This document shows, in pieces, positions 29,696-39,755 of a DNA stretch of 64,000 nucleotides. The first letter of the stretch is position 1; each line of letters starts with the position of its first letter. Under the pieces are notes generated by a model. The model had not been told where the DNA came from. It saw only the letters and a program-made list of their open reading frames with translations, and did no database searches. Made by a program: the position numbers and the translations under genes. Source of the stretch: Rubrobacter xylanophilus DSM 9941 (GTDB lineage: Bacteria > Actinomycetota > Rubrobacteria > Rubrobacterales > Rubrobacteraceae); assembly GCF_000014185.1 (NCBI RefSeq), contig NC_008148.1:682001-746000 (forward strand), written 5' to 3'.

Positions 29696-30535
29696 ATGGA
29701 CCCCATAACCATCTTCTGGCTGTTCTTGATCCTGGCGTCGCTGCAGCCCGTGCTGCAGCGGCGCTTTCTGGAGGCCGCCCGCCAGCGGGCCCTCTCCCGG
29801 CTCGCCTCCGAGCGGGGCTCGACGGTCATCACCCTCATCCACCGCCAGGAGACGATGTCGCTGCTAGGCTTCCCCATCTTCCGCCACATAGACATCGACG
29901 ACTCCGAGGGGGTTCTGAACGCCATCCGCGAGACCCCCTCCGACGGCCCCATAGACATCGTGCTGCACACCCCGGGCGGGATGGTGCTCGCCGCGAGCCA
30001 GATCGCCGAGGCCCTCGCCGAGCACCGGGGGCCGGTGCGGGCCTTCGTCCCGCACTACGCCATGAGCGGCGGCACCCTCATAGCCCTCGCCGCCGACGAG
30101 ATACACGTCGACCCCCACGCCGCCCTGGGGCCGGTGGACCCCCAGCTGGGCGGCTACCCGGCGGCCTCGATCCTGGCGGCCGTCGAGCAGGCCAAGGAGC
30201 CGGAGGACAGGACCCTGATCCTCGCGGACATGAGCCGGAAGGCGCTGCGGCAGGTGGAGGACTTCGTGACCGGGCTCCTGGAGCGCCGGATGGAGCCGGA
30301 GAGGGCCCGCAAGGTGGCCCGCACCCTCTCCTCGGGGGTCTGGACCCACGACCACCCCCTCACGCCCCGCGACCTCGAAGAGCTCGGGCTCCCGGTGCGG
30401 GTGGGGGTGCCCGGCGAGATCCACGCGCTCATGCGTCTCTACCCCCAGCCGCGGGGGCGCCAGAGCTCGGTGGAGTACGTCCCCTCCCGGCCTCCCGCCC
30501 GCCTCCCCGGCCCGGGCGAGCACGGAGGGCCCTGA
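29696..30535 (+). CDS. Membrane-anchored SDH-type serine protease (ClpP/SppA fold)
   Basis: This 279-residue protein of the 'serine dehydrogenase proteinase' family has one N-terminal membrane anchor (residues 3-20, ITIFWLFLILASLQPVL) and a ClpP-crotonase-fold domain. TPGG lies at 92-95, the likely nucleophile S124 in HYAMSGGT, and AADEIHVDPHAALGPVDPQLGG follows as in SppA-like enzymes. It probably cleaves membrane-associated or unfolded proteins on the inner face. It lies 10 bp after the histone-fold gene and two genes after the Clp ATPase, so a working partnership is possible. Confidence 0.85.
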   Translation: MDPITIFWLFLILASLQPVLQRRFLEAARQRALSRLASERGSTVITLIHRQETMSLLGFPIFRHIDIDDSEGVLNAIRETPSDGPIDIVLHTPGGMVLAASQIAEALAEHRGPVRAFVPHYAMSGGTLIALAADEIHVDPHAALGPVDPQLGGYPAASILAAVEQAKEPEDRTLILADMSRKALRQVEDFVTGLLERRMEPERARKVARTLSSGVWTHDHPLTPRDLEELGLPVRVGVPGEIHALMRLYPQPRGRQSSVEYVPSRPPARLPGPGEHGGP

Positions 30536-30563
30536 GGCTCCGGCGCGTGGTACCCTTCCCGGC

Positions 30564-31964
30564 ATGGAGGAGCCGGGAAGGGAGCTTCTGGACCGCGCGA
30601 TGCGCCGCGCGTGCGGCGCCCCGCTGCGCTCCGGCAACCGGCTGGAGCTCCTCAGGGACGGCCCGGCCACCTACGACAGCTGGCTGGCGGCCATAGAGGG
30701 CGCCCGGCGCTGGGTCCACCTGGAGAACTACATCTTCAGCGACGACGGCGTGGGGCGGCGCTTCGCCGAGGCCCTCTCCCGCAAGGCCCGCGAGGGCGTG
30801 GCCGTCCGGGTGCTCTACGACTGGTTCGGCTGCCTCGACGTGCGCTCCTCCTTCTGGGAAGGGCTGCGCCGGGCCGGGGTGGAGGCGTGCCCCGTCAACG
30901 CCCCCAGCCTCCGCGAGCCGCGGGACCTCCTCCCCCGCGACCACCGCAAGCTGCTCGCCGTGGACGGCGAGTACGCCTCCGTGGGTGGGGTCTGCCTCTC
31001 CGAGGGTTGGCTGGAGCGCTCGCCGAAGACCGGCCTCCCCTACCGGGACACCTGCGTTGCGGTGCGCGGCCCCGCCGTCGCCGACGCCGAGCGGGCCTTC
31101 GCCGGGGTGTGGGACCTCTTCGCCCGCAGGCCGCTCCCGCCGGAGGAGCGCCCGGGGCCCGGGGAAGTCCCCGGCGCCGGAGAGGTGGCCGCCCGCGTCG
31201 TCGCCCAGGAGCCCGGCAGGGCCCGGATGCTGCGGGCGCTCGAGCTTTTGCTCGCCAGCGTCCGGGAGCGCGTCTGGATCTCCGACCCCTACTTCCTGGG
31301 CTCGCCCGTGCTCACCCAGGCCCTCGTCTCGGCCGCCGCCGACGGCGTGGACGTCCGCCTGCTCCTCCCGGCCACCAACGACCTGCCCTGGATCGGGGCG
31401 CTCTCCCGCATCGGCTACCGGCCGCTGCTGGAGGCCGGGGTGCGCATCTTCGAGTACGGCGGGCCGATGATGCACGCCAAGACCCACGTGGCCGACTCCT
31501 TCCACTCCCGCGTCGGGTCCACCAACCTGAACTTCTCCGGCCTGCTCGCCAACTGGGAGGCCGACCTGCTGGCGGAGGACGCCGGCTTCGCCGCCCGGAT
31601 GGAGGAGATGTTCGAGGAGGACTTCTCCAACGCCCGCGAGATACTCCTCCACCGCGGGCGCAGGCCGCGCCCGCAGCGCCCGATGAGCCGCTCCGAGCGC
31701 CGCGACCGCCGCAGGACCATGCGCCGGGTCCGGCGAGGCTCGGGCGGCACCGCCTCCCGGATAGGGGAGGAGGCACTGCACTCCGCCACCTTCTCCCCGG
31801 CTTCCTACGAGCGGCGGGTGAAGGGGGCGCTCTCCGCCGGGCTCCTGGCGCTCTCCGTTCTCGGCGCCCGGCACCCGCGCCTCATCTCCTGGCCGCTCGC
31901 CGCCGCCGGGGCCGCCGCCGGCGTTCTGGGGCTGCTGCGCGCCCTGCGGGGCGGGGGGCCGTGA
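30564..31964 (+). CDS. Cardiolipin synthase / phospholipase D family protein
   Basis: This 466-residue enzyme has two HKD motifs: H127-K129-D134 (DHRKLLAVDGE) and H304-K306-D311 (MHAKTHVADSF). Both are followed by the G-G/G-S-x-N pattern. This is the ClsB/phosphatidyltransferase branch of the PLD superfamily and probably makes cardiolipin from phosphatidylglycerol. A basic region and a C-terminal hydrophobic segment (LISWPLAAAGAAAGVLGLL) suggest membrane attachment. A TACCCT -10-like element 7 bp before the ATG suggests it may also have its own leaderless transcript. It is 28 bp after the protease gene. Confidence 0.85.
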   Translation: MEEPGRELLDRAMRRACGAPLRSGNRLELLRDGPATYDSWLAAIEGARRWVHLENYIFSDDGVGRRFAEALSRKAREGVAVRVLYDWFGCLDVRSSFWEGLRRAGVEACPVNAPSLREPRDLLPRDHRKLLAVDGEYASVGGVCLSEGWLERSPKTGLPYRDTCVAVRGPAVADAERAFAGVWDLFARRPLPPEERPGPGEVPGAGEVAARVVAQEPGRARMLRALELLLASVRERVWISDPYFLGSPVLTQALVSAAADGVDVRLLLPATNDLPWIGALSRIGYRPLLEAGVRIFEYGGPMMHAKTHVADSFHSRVGSTNLNFSGLLANWEADLLAEDAGFAARMEEMFEEDFSNAREILLHRGRRPRPQRPMSRSERRDRRRTMRRVRRGSGGTASRIGEEALHSATFSPASYERRVKGALSAGLLALSVLGARHPRLISWPLAAAGAAAGVLGLLRALRGGGP

Positions 31965-31997
31965 GGGCTTGCACGGGCGGAGGGTGCCGGAAAATGT

Positions 31998-32003
31998 TAT
32001 GCT
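31998..32003 (+). promoter_or_regulatory. -10 element TATGCT upstream of pckA
   Basis: TATGCT lies 54 bp before the pckA ATG in a short AT-richer gap after the phospholipase gene. Confidence 0.4.
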
Positions 32004-32057
32004 TCCCTAAACTTTTGGCGGCCTGGATGTACCTGGAAGAGACGAAGGGGAAGAGAG

Positions 32058-33656
<1,599 letters not shown>

Positions 33657-33693
33657 AGCGTCTATTAATAATAATTATCGTTGTTGAAAATGT

Positions 33694-33724
33694 GAGACCG
33701 TCCCCAGACACCGGGGGCGGTCTC
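33694..33724 (+). terminator. Hairpin terminator after pckA
   Basis: GAGACCGTCCCC (33694-33705) pairs with GGGGGCGGTCTC (33713-33724) with one G-U pair and a 7-nt loop. The stretch before it (33661-33690) is notably AT-rich. Confidence 0.8.
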
Positions 33725-33842
33725 GTGATATTACGTGAAGCTGCAGGCGCAAGGAGCGGCAGGAGGGAGGTGGTGGAGCGGTTGGTGTGACTCTCGTTGG
33801 GTTGGTACGTTCGGAGGAGAGTTTCAGAGGAAGGGGGAAGGC

Positions 33843-34736
33843 GTGTATCTACGGGTAGACAGGCTCCAGGTCGAGCTGCCGATGCCGAGCGAGCCGGATC
33901 CGGACGCGGCGGCGAACGTGCAGGAGCTTCTGGGTGGGCGTTTCGGGGAGATGTCCACCCTGATGAACTACACCTACCAGTCGTTCAACTTCCGGGGGCG
34001 CAAGAAGGTCAAGCCCTTCTACGACCTCATCGCCAACATCGCCACCGAGGAGCTCGGGCACATAGAGCTGGTGGCGGCGACCATCAACGGGCTTCTCACC
34101 GGCGCCTCGGAGGGGGACGAGGTCACCGACGCTCCCCTCAAGGGGCTCAAGGGCAAGGGCATCCCGCACCACTACATCAACAACGGCCTGGGGGCGCTCG
34201 CCACGAACTCGCTGGGCAAGGGCTGGAACGGCGAGTACGTCTTCAACTCCGGGGACCTCGTGCTCGACCTCCTGCACAACTTCTTCCTGGAGAACGGGGC
34301 GAGGATGGCCAAGATCCGGGTCTACGAGTCCACCGACCACCCGGTCGCCCGGCAGATGCTCGGCTACCTCTTCGTCCGCGGCGGCGTCCACGCGCTGGCC
34401 TACGCCAAGGCGCTGGAGGAGCTGACGGGGGTGGACGTCAAGAAGATGCTGCCGATCCCCAAGATCCCGGACTCCGCCTTCAAGGAGGCCAAGCAGTTCA
34501 CCGACAAGGGCATGCACGGCAAGCTCTACCGCTTCAGCCCCGAGGACTTCAAGGACATCTCCGCCATCTGGAGGGGCGAGCACCCCATAGACGGGACGCC
34601 GCTCGAGGTGGTGGACGGCCTGCCCGAGAGCGCCGGCGGCCCGGCCGACCCGCCGGAGGACAAGGCCGTCTCCTCGCCGGGCCTCCACCCGGAGGAGCTG
34701 CAGGAGATCGCCCAGAGGCTCATAAGCAGGCTGTAG
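33843..34736 (+). CDS. Manganese catalase
   Basis: This 297-residue dimanganese catalase removes hydrogen peroxide. The start YLRVDRLQVELP is the usual N-terminus, which fixes GTG 33843 behind a purine-rich ribosome-binding site. Dimetal ligands are visible in the E-x(n)-E-E-L-G-H-I-E pattern (GGRFGEMSTLMNYTYQS; ATEELGHIELV) and in the second half (LLHNFFLENGARM; VRGGVHALAYAKALEE). A rho-independent terminator follows at 34760-34785. Mn supply by mntH would support it. The upstream 186 bp after pckA include its leader. Confidence 0.93.
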   Translation: MYLRVDRLQVELPMPSEPDPDAAANVQELLGGRFGEMSTLMNYTYQSFNFRGRKKVKPFYDLIANIATEELGHIELVAATINGLLTGASEGDEVTDAPLKGLKGKGIPHHYINNGLGALATNSLGKGWNGEYVFNSGDLVLDLLHNFFLENGARMAKIRVYESTDHPVARQMLGYLFVRGGVHALAYAKALEELTGVDVKKMLPIPKIPDSAFKEAKQFTDKGMHGKLYRFSPEDFKDISAIWRGEHPIDGTPLEVVDGLPESAGGPADPPEDKAVSSPGLHPEELQEIAQRLISRL

Positions 34737-34759
34737 GCGGCGCCTCGGGCCATCCCGGA

Positions 34760-34785
34760 GGGCGGGCGAGCAGCCCGCCCTTTTT
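34760..34785 (+). terminator. Rho-independent terminator after Mn-catalase
   Basis: GGGCGGGC (34760-34767) pairs with GCCCGCCC (34773-34780) around GAGCA, followed by five T (34781-34785). The T-run touches the stop codon of the convergent phosphatase gene. Confidence 0.9.
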
Positions 34786-36425
34786 CATGCCAGGCGCTCT
34801 CGCCGGAGCGTCTGGAGGGAGGGCTCGCCCGAGGGGCCCGCCAGCGCCCGCTGCAGGGTGAGCGTCGCCGCGCGGCCCTCCAGCTCCAGCGTCGCGACCT
34901 GGTTGTCGAAGCGGGGTTCGCGGTGGGCGAGGCGCCAACGCGCGGAGGGGCCGGGGACGCCCGCGGCGCGGGAGAGGAGAGAGCCCGCGAGCGCGCCGGG
35001 CACGGTCCAGCCGAGCCGCTGCAGGCGCCGCTTCTCCGGCGGCAGGGCGTTGCGGAGCGGCGAGCAGACCACCTGGTAGACGGCGCTACGCACCCCCGGC
35101 CCGAGGTCGGCGCGGGCCACATAGCCGTGGTGCACGTCGCCGGAGAGCAGCAGGATGGAGGCGGGGGGCTCCCCGCGGCGCCCGCGGCCGACCTCGCGCA
35201 GCAGCGAGAGCAGCCGCTCGAAGGAGCGCCGGAAGGAGGCCCAGTGGTCGAGATCCTGCGCGCGGCGGAGCCTCTCGGCCCGCCGCGCGGCCCGCGCCCC
35301 GCGGGCGCCGGCGCACAGCGCCTCGCTCGCCGCCTGCAGGCCGTGCATGCCCGGTGAGAGGAGGACCGGCAGGGAGGTGGCGAAGAGCAGGTGGTCGAAG
35401 CCGCCGGAGAGCTGTCCCTCCAGCCACGCCCACCCCGCCTCGTCGAGCATGGAGCGCCTGCCCTCGGAGAGCACCCTCCCCGCCCGGGAGTCCACCACCA
35501 GGAGCCGCACCCGGCCGAGGTCCCGGCGGAAGCTCCAGCGAGTCCCCGAGGTCTTTCGGTGGGCGGCGTGGGCGAACTCCTCGAGCAGGGGCCAGCCGTC
35601 CCCGGAGGCCCTGATCCCGCGCAGCAGGCCGCTCCTCTCCAGCTCTGATGGCGGGAGGTTGCCCAGGTGCTGGTAGAGCCAGTAGGAGGCGAGCCCGCCG
35701 GTTATCTGGGCGTTCCACCAGGGCCTCTGGCGGGCCTCCTCCACCCACGCCTCAGAGATGTTCCAGTCGTCCGAGATCTCGTGGTCGTCGAAGATCATGG
35801 CGGAGGGGACCGTGGAGAGCAGCCAGCGCACGGCGGGATCTCCCCAGGAGTCCCGGTACAGGCGGCAGTACTCCTCGAAGTCCGCGACCTCCTCCCCCGG
35901 CGGGCGGCGAGGGTCCCTGCGGGAGCGGATAAATTCCAGGGTCTCCTCCGGGGGTTTGTGGGCGTAGATCTGGTCCCCCAGGAGCAGGAGGAGGTGCGGC
36001 AGTTCCTCGGCCGGGCCCCCGGAGAGGCGGTGCGCCAGCGCGCGCAGGGCGTCGACGCCGAGCCCCCGCGGGTCCTCCTCCGGGGAGAGGGCGTGGGGCG
36101 GCCCGTGGGGGGCGGCCACCCGGCAGGAGCCGAAGGCCAGCCGGAGGGGTCCCTCCGCGGGCGGCAGGCTCATGGCGCTCGGGGGGAAGGGGGAGCCGGG
36201 CTCGGGCCAGCGCGGCCTGCCGTCCAGGCGCACCCCGTACCGGCGCGGCTCGCCCGGCCGGAGCCCGCCCACGCGCACCAGGCCGTAGTGGTGGCTTCCC
36301 ACCCGGAAGGTCCGGGAGCGGTGCCCGAGCACCTCCACCTCGCAGGGCCCGTCCGTCTCGACCCAGACCACCGCCTCGCCGCCCCCGGCGTGGCGCAGCA
36401 CCGGGCCGAGCACCAGCCCCGTCAC
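34785..36425 (-). CDS. PhoD-like phosphodiesterase / alkaline phosphatase D family
   Basis: This 546-residue protein has an N-terminal fibronectin-like part (GPVLRHAGGGEAVVWVETDGPCEVEVLG) and a PhoD-type metallophosphatase domain. Metal-site motifs are AFGSCRVA, LLLLGDQIYA, IFDDHEISDDWN and, near the end, LLSGDVHHGYVARADL. No signal peptide is visible, unlike secreted Bacillus PhoD, so it may be cytoplasmic. The start is GTG; a TATGAT -10 lies on this strand at 36455-36460. It is convergent with the Mn-catalase gene. Confidence 0.85.
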   Translation of the reverse strand: MTGLVLGPVLRHAGGGEAVVWVETDGPCEVEVLGHRSRTFRVGSHHYGLVRVGGLRPGEPRRYGVRLDGRPRWPEPGSPFPPSAMSLPPAEGPLRLAFGSCRVAAPHGPPHALSPEEDPRGLGVDALRALAHRLSGGPAEELPHLLLLLGDQIYAHKPPEETLEFIRSRRDPRRPPGEEVADFEEYCRLYRDSWGDPAVRWLLSTVPSAMIFDDHEISDDWNISEAWVEEARQRPWWNAQITGGLASYWLYQHLGNLPPSELERSGLLRGIRASGDGWPLLEEFAHAAHRKTSGTRWSFRRDLGRVRLLVVDSRAGRVLSEGRRSMLDEAGWAWLEGQLSGGFDHLLFATSLPVLLSPGMHGLQAASEALCAGARGARAARRAERLRRAQDLDHWASFRRSFERLLSLLREVGRGRRGEPPASILLLSGDVHHGYVARADLGPGVRSAVYQVVCSPLRNALPPEKRRLQRLGWTVPGALAGSLLSRAAGVPGPSARWRLAHREPRFDNQVATLELEGRAATLTLQRALAGPSGEPSLQTLRRERLA

Positions 36426-36536
36426 GCCCGGCTCCCCGCACGCTCCATCGGAGCATCATACACCCCGCTGTGGCGCCTGGGGGCGGGCTGGTGTAACGTG
36501 GATTTTCCGGTACGCCGCAGGAGAGGAGAAGAGCGG

Positions 36537-37382
36537 TTGGCAGGGGAGACGACGGGCAGGGAGGCGGAGCGGCGGGCGCGCAGGGCCAGCCGGCGGGCGG
36601 GCCCCTGGATCGAGGGGCTCGCCCGCTTCGGTTACGCCGCGGAGGGCGTTGTCTACGCCGTCATGGGGGGGCTCGCCCTCGGCGTCGCCACCGGGACCGG
36701 GGGGCGGACCGCCGGGCAGCAGGGGGTGTTCGCCCTGATCGCCGCCCAGCCCCTCGGGCGCCCCATGCTGGGTCTGGTGGCGGCGGGCTTCGTCGGGTAT
36801 GCGCTCTGGAGGCTGGTGCAGGCCGCCGCCGACGCCGACGGGGAGGGGCGGGACGCCAGGGGGCTCGCGCGCCGGGCCGGGTACGCCTTCAGCGCGCTCG
36901 CCTACTCGGCCCTCGCCCTCGGGGCGGGGCGGTCCGCGCTCGGCTCCGGCGGCGGGGGCCGGTCGGCCCGGGACTGGACGGCCTGGCTCCTCGCCGAGCC
37001 CTTCGGGCAGGCGCTGGCGGTCGCGGCGGGGCTCGCCATCCTCGGCTTCGGGTCCTACGAGGTCTACCAGGCCTACCGGGCGGAGTTCGCCCGCTACCTG
37101 AGGCTGGGGGAGATAGGGGGGAGGGCGGGCCGCTGGGTCGTCCGGCTCGGGCGCTTCGGGGTGGCCGCCCGCGGGGTGGTCTTCGGCCTGGTGGGGGGCT
37201 TTCTGGTGCTTGCGGCCGTCCAGCACGACCCGGAGGAGGCCCGGGGGCTCGGCGGGGCGCTGCACGCCCTCATCCGGCAGCCCTTCGGCCCCTGGCTGCT
37301 GGGGGTCGTCGCGCTCGGGCTCGCGGCCTACGGGCTGCTCATGGTCCTCGTGGCGCGGTACCGCAGCATCTCGCCGGGCTGA
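36537..37382 (+). CDS. DUF1206 membrane protein
   Basis: This 281-residue protein has three repeats of a two-helix unit, the DUF1206 pattern: RFGYAAEGVVYAVMGGLALGVATG, RRAGYAFSALAYSALALGAGRSAL and RFGVAARGVVFGLVGGFLVLAAV. Each is followed by a short segment of the type AEPFGQ/RQPFGP and another helix. Function is unknown. TTG 36537 with GGAGAGGAG upstream is preferred. It is divergent from the PhoD-like gene and convergent with osmC, from which it is separated by one base. Confidence 0.82.
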   Translation: MAGETTGREAERRARRASRRAGPWIEGLARFGYAAEGVVYAVMGGLALGVATGTGGRTAGQQGVFALIAAQPLGRPMLGLVAAGFVGYALWRLVQAAADADGEGRDARGLARRAGYAFSALAYSALALGAGRSALGSGGGGRSARDWTAWLLAEPFGQALAVAAGLAILGFGSYEVYQAYRAEFARYLRLGEIGGRAGRWVVRLGRFGVAARGVVFGLVGGFLVLAAVQHDPEEARGLGGALHALIRQPFGPWLLGVVALGLAAYGLLMVLVARYRSISPG

Positions 37383-37383
37383 G

Positions 37384-37887
37384 CTACCCGGCCTCCCAGC
37401 TCACCGAGACCCGGGGCGGGCTCTTGAGGGTCTGCATCACGACGCAGTAGCGCTCGGTCTTCTCCCTGAGGCTCTCCAGCTGCTCCTCGCTCGCCTCCGG
37501 GGCGTCCACCGCGAGGGTGAGCCTTATCTCCTGAAAGCCCACCGGCACCTCCTCCGAGAGCCCGAGGGTCCCGGCGAGGTCCAGGTCGCCCTCGGCGAGG
37601 GCCTCTATGCCCCGCGTGGGGACCCCGAGCGAGGCGGCCACCATCTGGCAGGTGATCTGGGCGCAGGCGGCGAGCGCCCCCAGGAGGAGGTCCCCGGAGC
37701 ACGCGGCGGTCCCCGGACCGCCCACCCCGGCGTGGGCCCCGGCCTCGTAGACGGCCCGGCCGATGTCCACCGAGCAGGAGACGGGGGTGCCCGTCTCGGT
37801 CCCCCGCGCCCTGAGGGTTATCCTGGAGGAGCCGGGCTCCCGGCGGTACCGCTCCTTGAGCGGCCTCTGCACCCTGCGAAGGTCCAT
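37384..37887 (-). CDS. OsmC/Ohr family peroxide reductase
   Basis: This 167-residue protein has the two conserved cysteine regions of OsmC-like peroxiredoxins, ALAACAQITCQM and ERYCVVMQTL. ACSGDLLLGALAAC is the typical helix start. It reduces organic hydroperoxides with thiol help. It lies 44 bp after egtD in the same direction, so it is probably the last gene of the ergothioneine operon. The assigned ATG has GGGGGAAGCGC upstream. Confidence 0.85.
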   Translation of the reverse strand: MDLRRVQRPLKERYRREPGSSRITLRARGTETGTPVSCSVDIGRAVYEAGAHAGVGGPGTAACSGDLLLGALAACAQITCQMVAASLGVPTRGIEALAEGDLDLAGTLGLSEEVPVGFQEIRLTLAVDAPEASEEQLESLREKTERYCVVMQTLKSPPRVSVSWEAG

Positions 37888-37931
37888 GCGCTTCCCCCTT
37901 CCGGTCTCTCCCTTCCGCTCTCCGCAGGATA

Positions 37932-38924
37932 CTACGGCGCGACGGCGAGCAGGAGGCCAAAGAGACGCCCCCCGTCGGCGTAGAACCCGGCCGGCTCGAG
38001 CCCCGCCTCCTGTGCCATCCGCCGCGCGGAGCCCGGGGTGAACTTCGCGCTGATCTCGGTGCGCACCCCCTCGCCCGCGGCGAAGGTGACCGCGAGCCCT
38101 AGCGCCTCCACCGGGACCTCCTGCTCGCGGCGGGAGTGGAGCCACATCTCGATCCTGGACTCCTCGGCCACGTACGGCGCGCGGTGCTCGAAGAGCCCCG
38201 GGTCGAAGCGCCCGCCGAGCCGGGCGTTTATGACCCGCAGGAGGTTCCTGTTGAAGCGGGCGGTCACGCCCGCCCGGTCGTTGTAGGCGGCCTCCAGCAC
38301 CCCGGGGTCCTTCACCAGATCCACGCCCACCAGCAGCGCGTCGCCGGGGCGGAGGGCCGCGGCGAGCCCGCGCAGGAAGCGCCGGCGGCGCCGGGGGGTG
38401 AGGTTGCCGACCGTGCCGCCGAGAAAGGCCACGAGCCGGGGCGCTTCCGGCGCGTCCTCGAAGAGCCTCTCCAGGGGGCCCTCGAAGTCGCCGGCGAACC
38501 CCCGGATGCTCAGCCCGGGGTACTCGCGGAGCAGCAGCTCGCCGCTCCTGCGGAGCACCCCCTCGCTGACGTCCAGCGGCACATAGCGGGCGCGGCCGCC
38601 GCGGGCCGTGAGGGCGTCGAGGAGCAGGCGGGTCTTCTCGCCCGCCGCGCCCGAGCCCAGCTCCACCAGCTCCCGGCAGCCGGTGCGCCCGACGATCTCC
38701 CCCGCCCTCCGGCGGAGGATGGAGGTCTCGGCGCGGGTCTGGTAGTACTCCGGAAGCCGGGTTATCTCCTCGAAGAGGCGCGAGCCCTCCCCGTCGTAGA
38801 GGTACTTCGGCCAGGGGGAGAGGTCCTTCGGGTCGGAGGCGAGGCCCCGGCGGACGTCCTCGGCCATCCGGCAGGCGGGGTCTTCCGCGCCGAGGCGCAG
38901 GATCTCCAGCCGCCCGGGGGTCAA
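37932..38924 (-). CDS. egtD: L-histidine N(alpha)-methyltransferase
   Basis: This 330-residue SAM-dependent enzyme converts histidine to hercynine, the first dedicated step of ergothioneine synthesis. EgtD features are LSPWPKYLYDGEGSRLFEEITRLPEYYQTRAE at the N-terminus, the SAM loop ELGSGAAGEKTRLLL, FLGGTVGNLTP, DLVKDPGVLEAAYND and the C-terminal ISAKFTPGSARRMAQEAGLE. The TTG start overlaps the egtC stop as TTGA, so the two are coupled. Confidence 0.93.
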   Translation of the reverse strand: MTPGRLEILRLGAEDPACRMAEDVRRGLASDPKDLSPWPKYLYDGEGSRLFEEITRLPEYYQTRAETSILRRRAGEIVGRTGCRELVELGSGAAGEKTRLLLDALTARGGRARYVPLDVSEGVLRRSGELLLREYPGLSIRGFAGDFEGPLERLFEDAPEAPRLVAFLGGTVGNLTPRRRRRFLRGLAAALRPGDALLVGVDLVKDPGVLEAAYNDRAGVTARFNRNLLRVINARLGGRFDPGLFEHRAPYVAEESRIEMWLHSRREQEVPVEALGLAVTFAAGEGVRTEISAKFTPGSARRMAQEAGLEPAGFYADGGRLFGLLLAVAP

Positions 38925-39739
38925 GAGGGCGCCCCGGGGCCGGGGAGCTCGAGCGGCCTCAGGGCGACGCCCCCCGGGCGGCCCGCCGAGAGCAGGTGCC
39001 GGTCCGGGACCTCCCTCCACCCGGGGTCGGCGTCGAGCGGCTCCGAGGCCACCACCACGCCCCCCCGGAAGGCCCGCCCGCCCTCCAGGAAGTACAGCGA
39101 GTTGCCCGGCCCCTCCGTCGAGCAGCGGGCGAAGGCCGCCCTCTCCCCGTCGGTGAGGCCGAGGTTCAGCGCGGCCCCCACGCCTAGCTCCGCGCAGGTC
39201 TCGAAGAGAAAGCGCACCGTTTCGGCGAGCGCCCCCTCCGGGTCCTTTGGGGAGCCCCGCAGGCGGTCCAGCAGGCAGGCGAAGATCGTCTCCGAGTCCG
39301 AGACCCCGAGGAGCCCGGCGTAGGCCTCGTCGCTCAGCGAGCCGCGCAGCCGGCGCATGGCCGAGCGCCGGAAGCCCTCCACCGCGCCGTTGTGCATGAA
39401 CATGTAGCGGCCCGCGGAGAAGGGGGGCACCCCGCTCTCCTCGGCCGGGAGGCCCGGGGTGGCGCTGCGGACGGCGGCGAAGACGACCGGGCTCAGGACC
39501 CGCGGGGCGATGCTCGCGAAGCTCCTGTCCGCCCAGATCGGGCGCACCGAGCGGTAGACGGCGGGCTCCGGGTCCACCTCCGGGGCGTACCACCCGGCCC
39601 CGAAGCCGTCGGCGTTCACCACGCCGCTCTGCATCTCGCGCGGGGCGTAGCTCTGCACCAGCAGCGAATGCTCGGGCTCCAGCGCCAGGGCGGAGAGGGG
39701 GACGGGGCGCTCCCCGATGTAGGCGGCCATCCTGCACAC
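38921..39739 (-). CDS. egtC: Gamma-glutamyl-hercynylcysteine sulfoxide hydrolase (class II glutamine amidotransferase fold)
   Basis: This 272-residue Ntn-hydrolase has catalytic Cys2 (MCRMAAYIG). It also has SYAPREMQSGVVNADGFGAGWY, FAAVRSATPG and FMHNGAVEGF. It removes the glutamate from gamma-glutamyl-hercynylcysteine sulfoxide. Its presence indicates that the pathway uses gamma-glutamylcysteine, as in mycobacteria. It begins 16 bp after egtB and overlaps egtD. Confidence 0.92.
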   Translation of the reverse strand: MCRMAAYIGERPVPLSALALEPEHSLLVQSYAPREMQSGVVNADGFGAGWYAPEVDPEPAVYRSVRPIWADRSFASIAPRVLSPVVFAAVRSATPGLPAEESGVPPFSAGRYMFMHNGAVEGFRRSAMRRLRGSLSDEAYAGLLGVSDSETIFACLLDRLRGSPKDPEGALAETVRFLFETCAELGVGAALNLGLTDGERAAFARCSTEGPGNSLYFLEGGRAFRGGVVVASEPLDADPGWREVPDRHLLSAGRPGGVALRPLELPGPGAPS

Positions 39740-39755
39740 GGCCCTCTCCGCCCCC

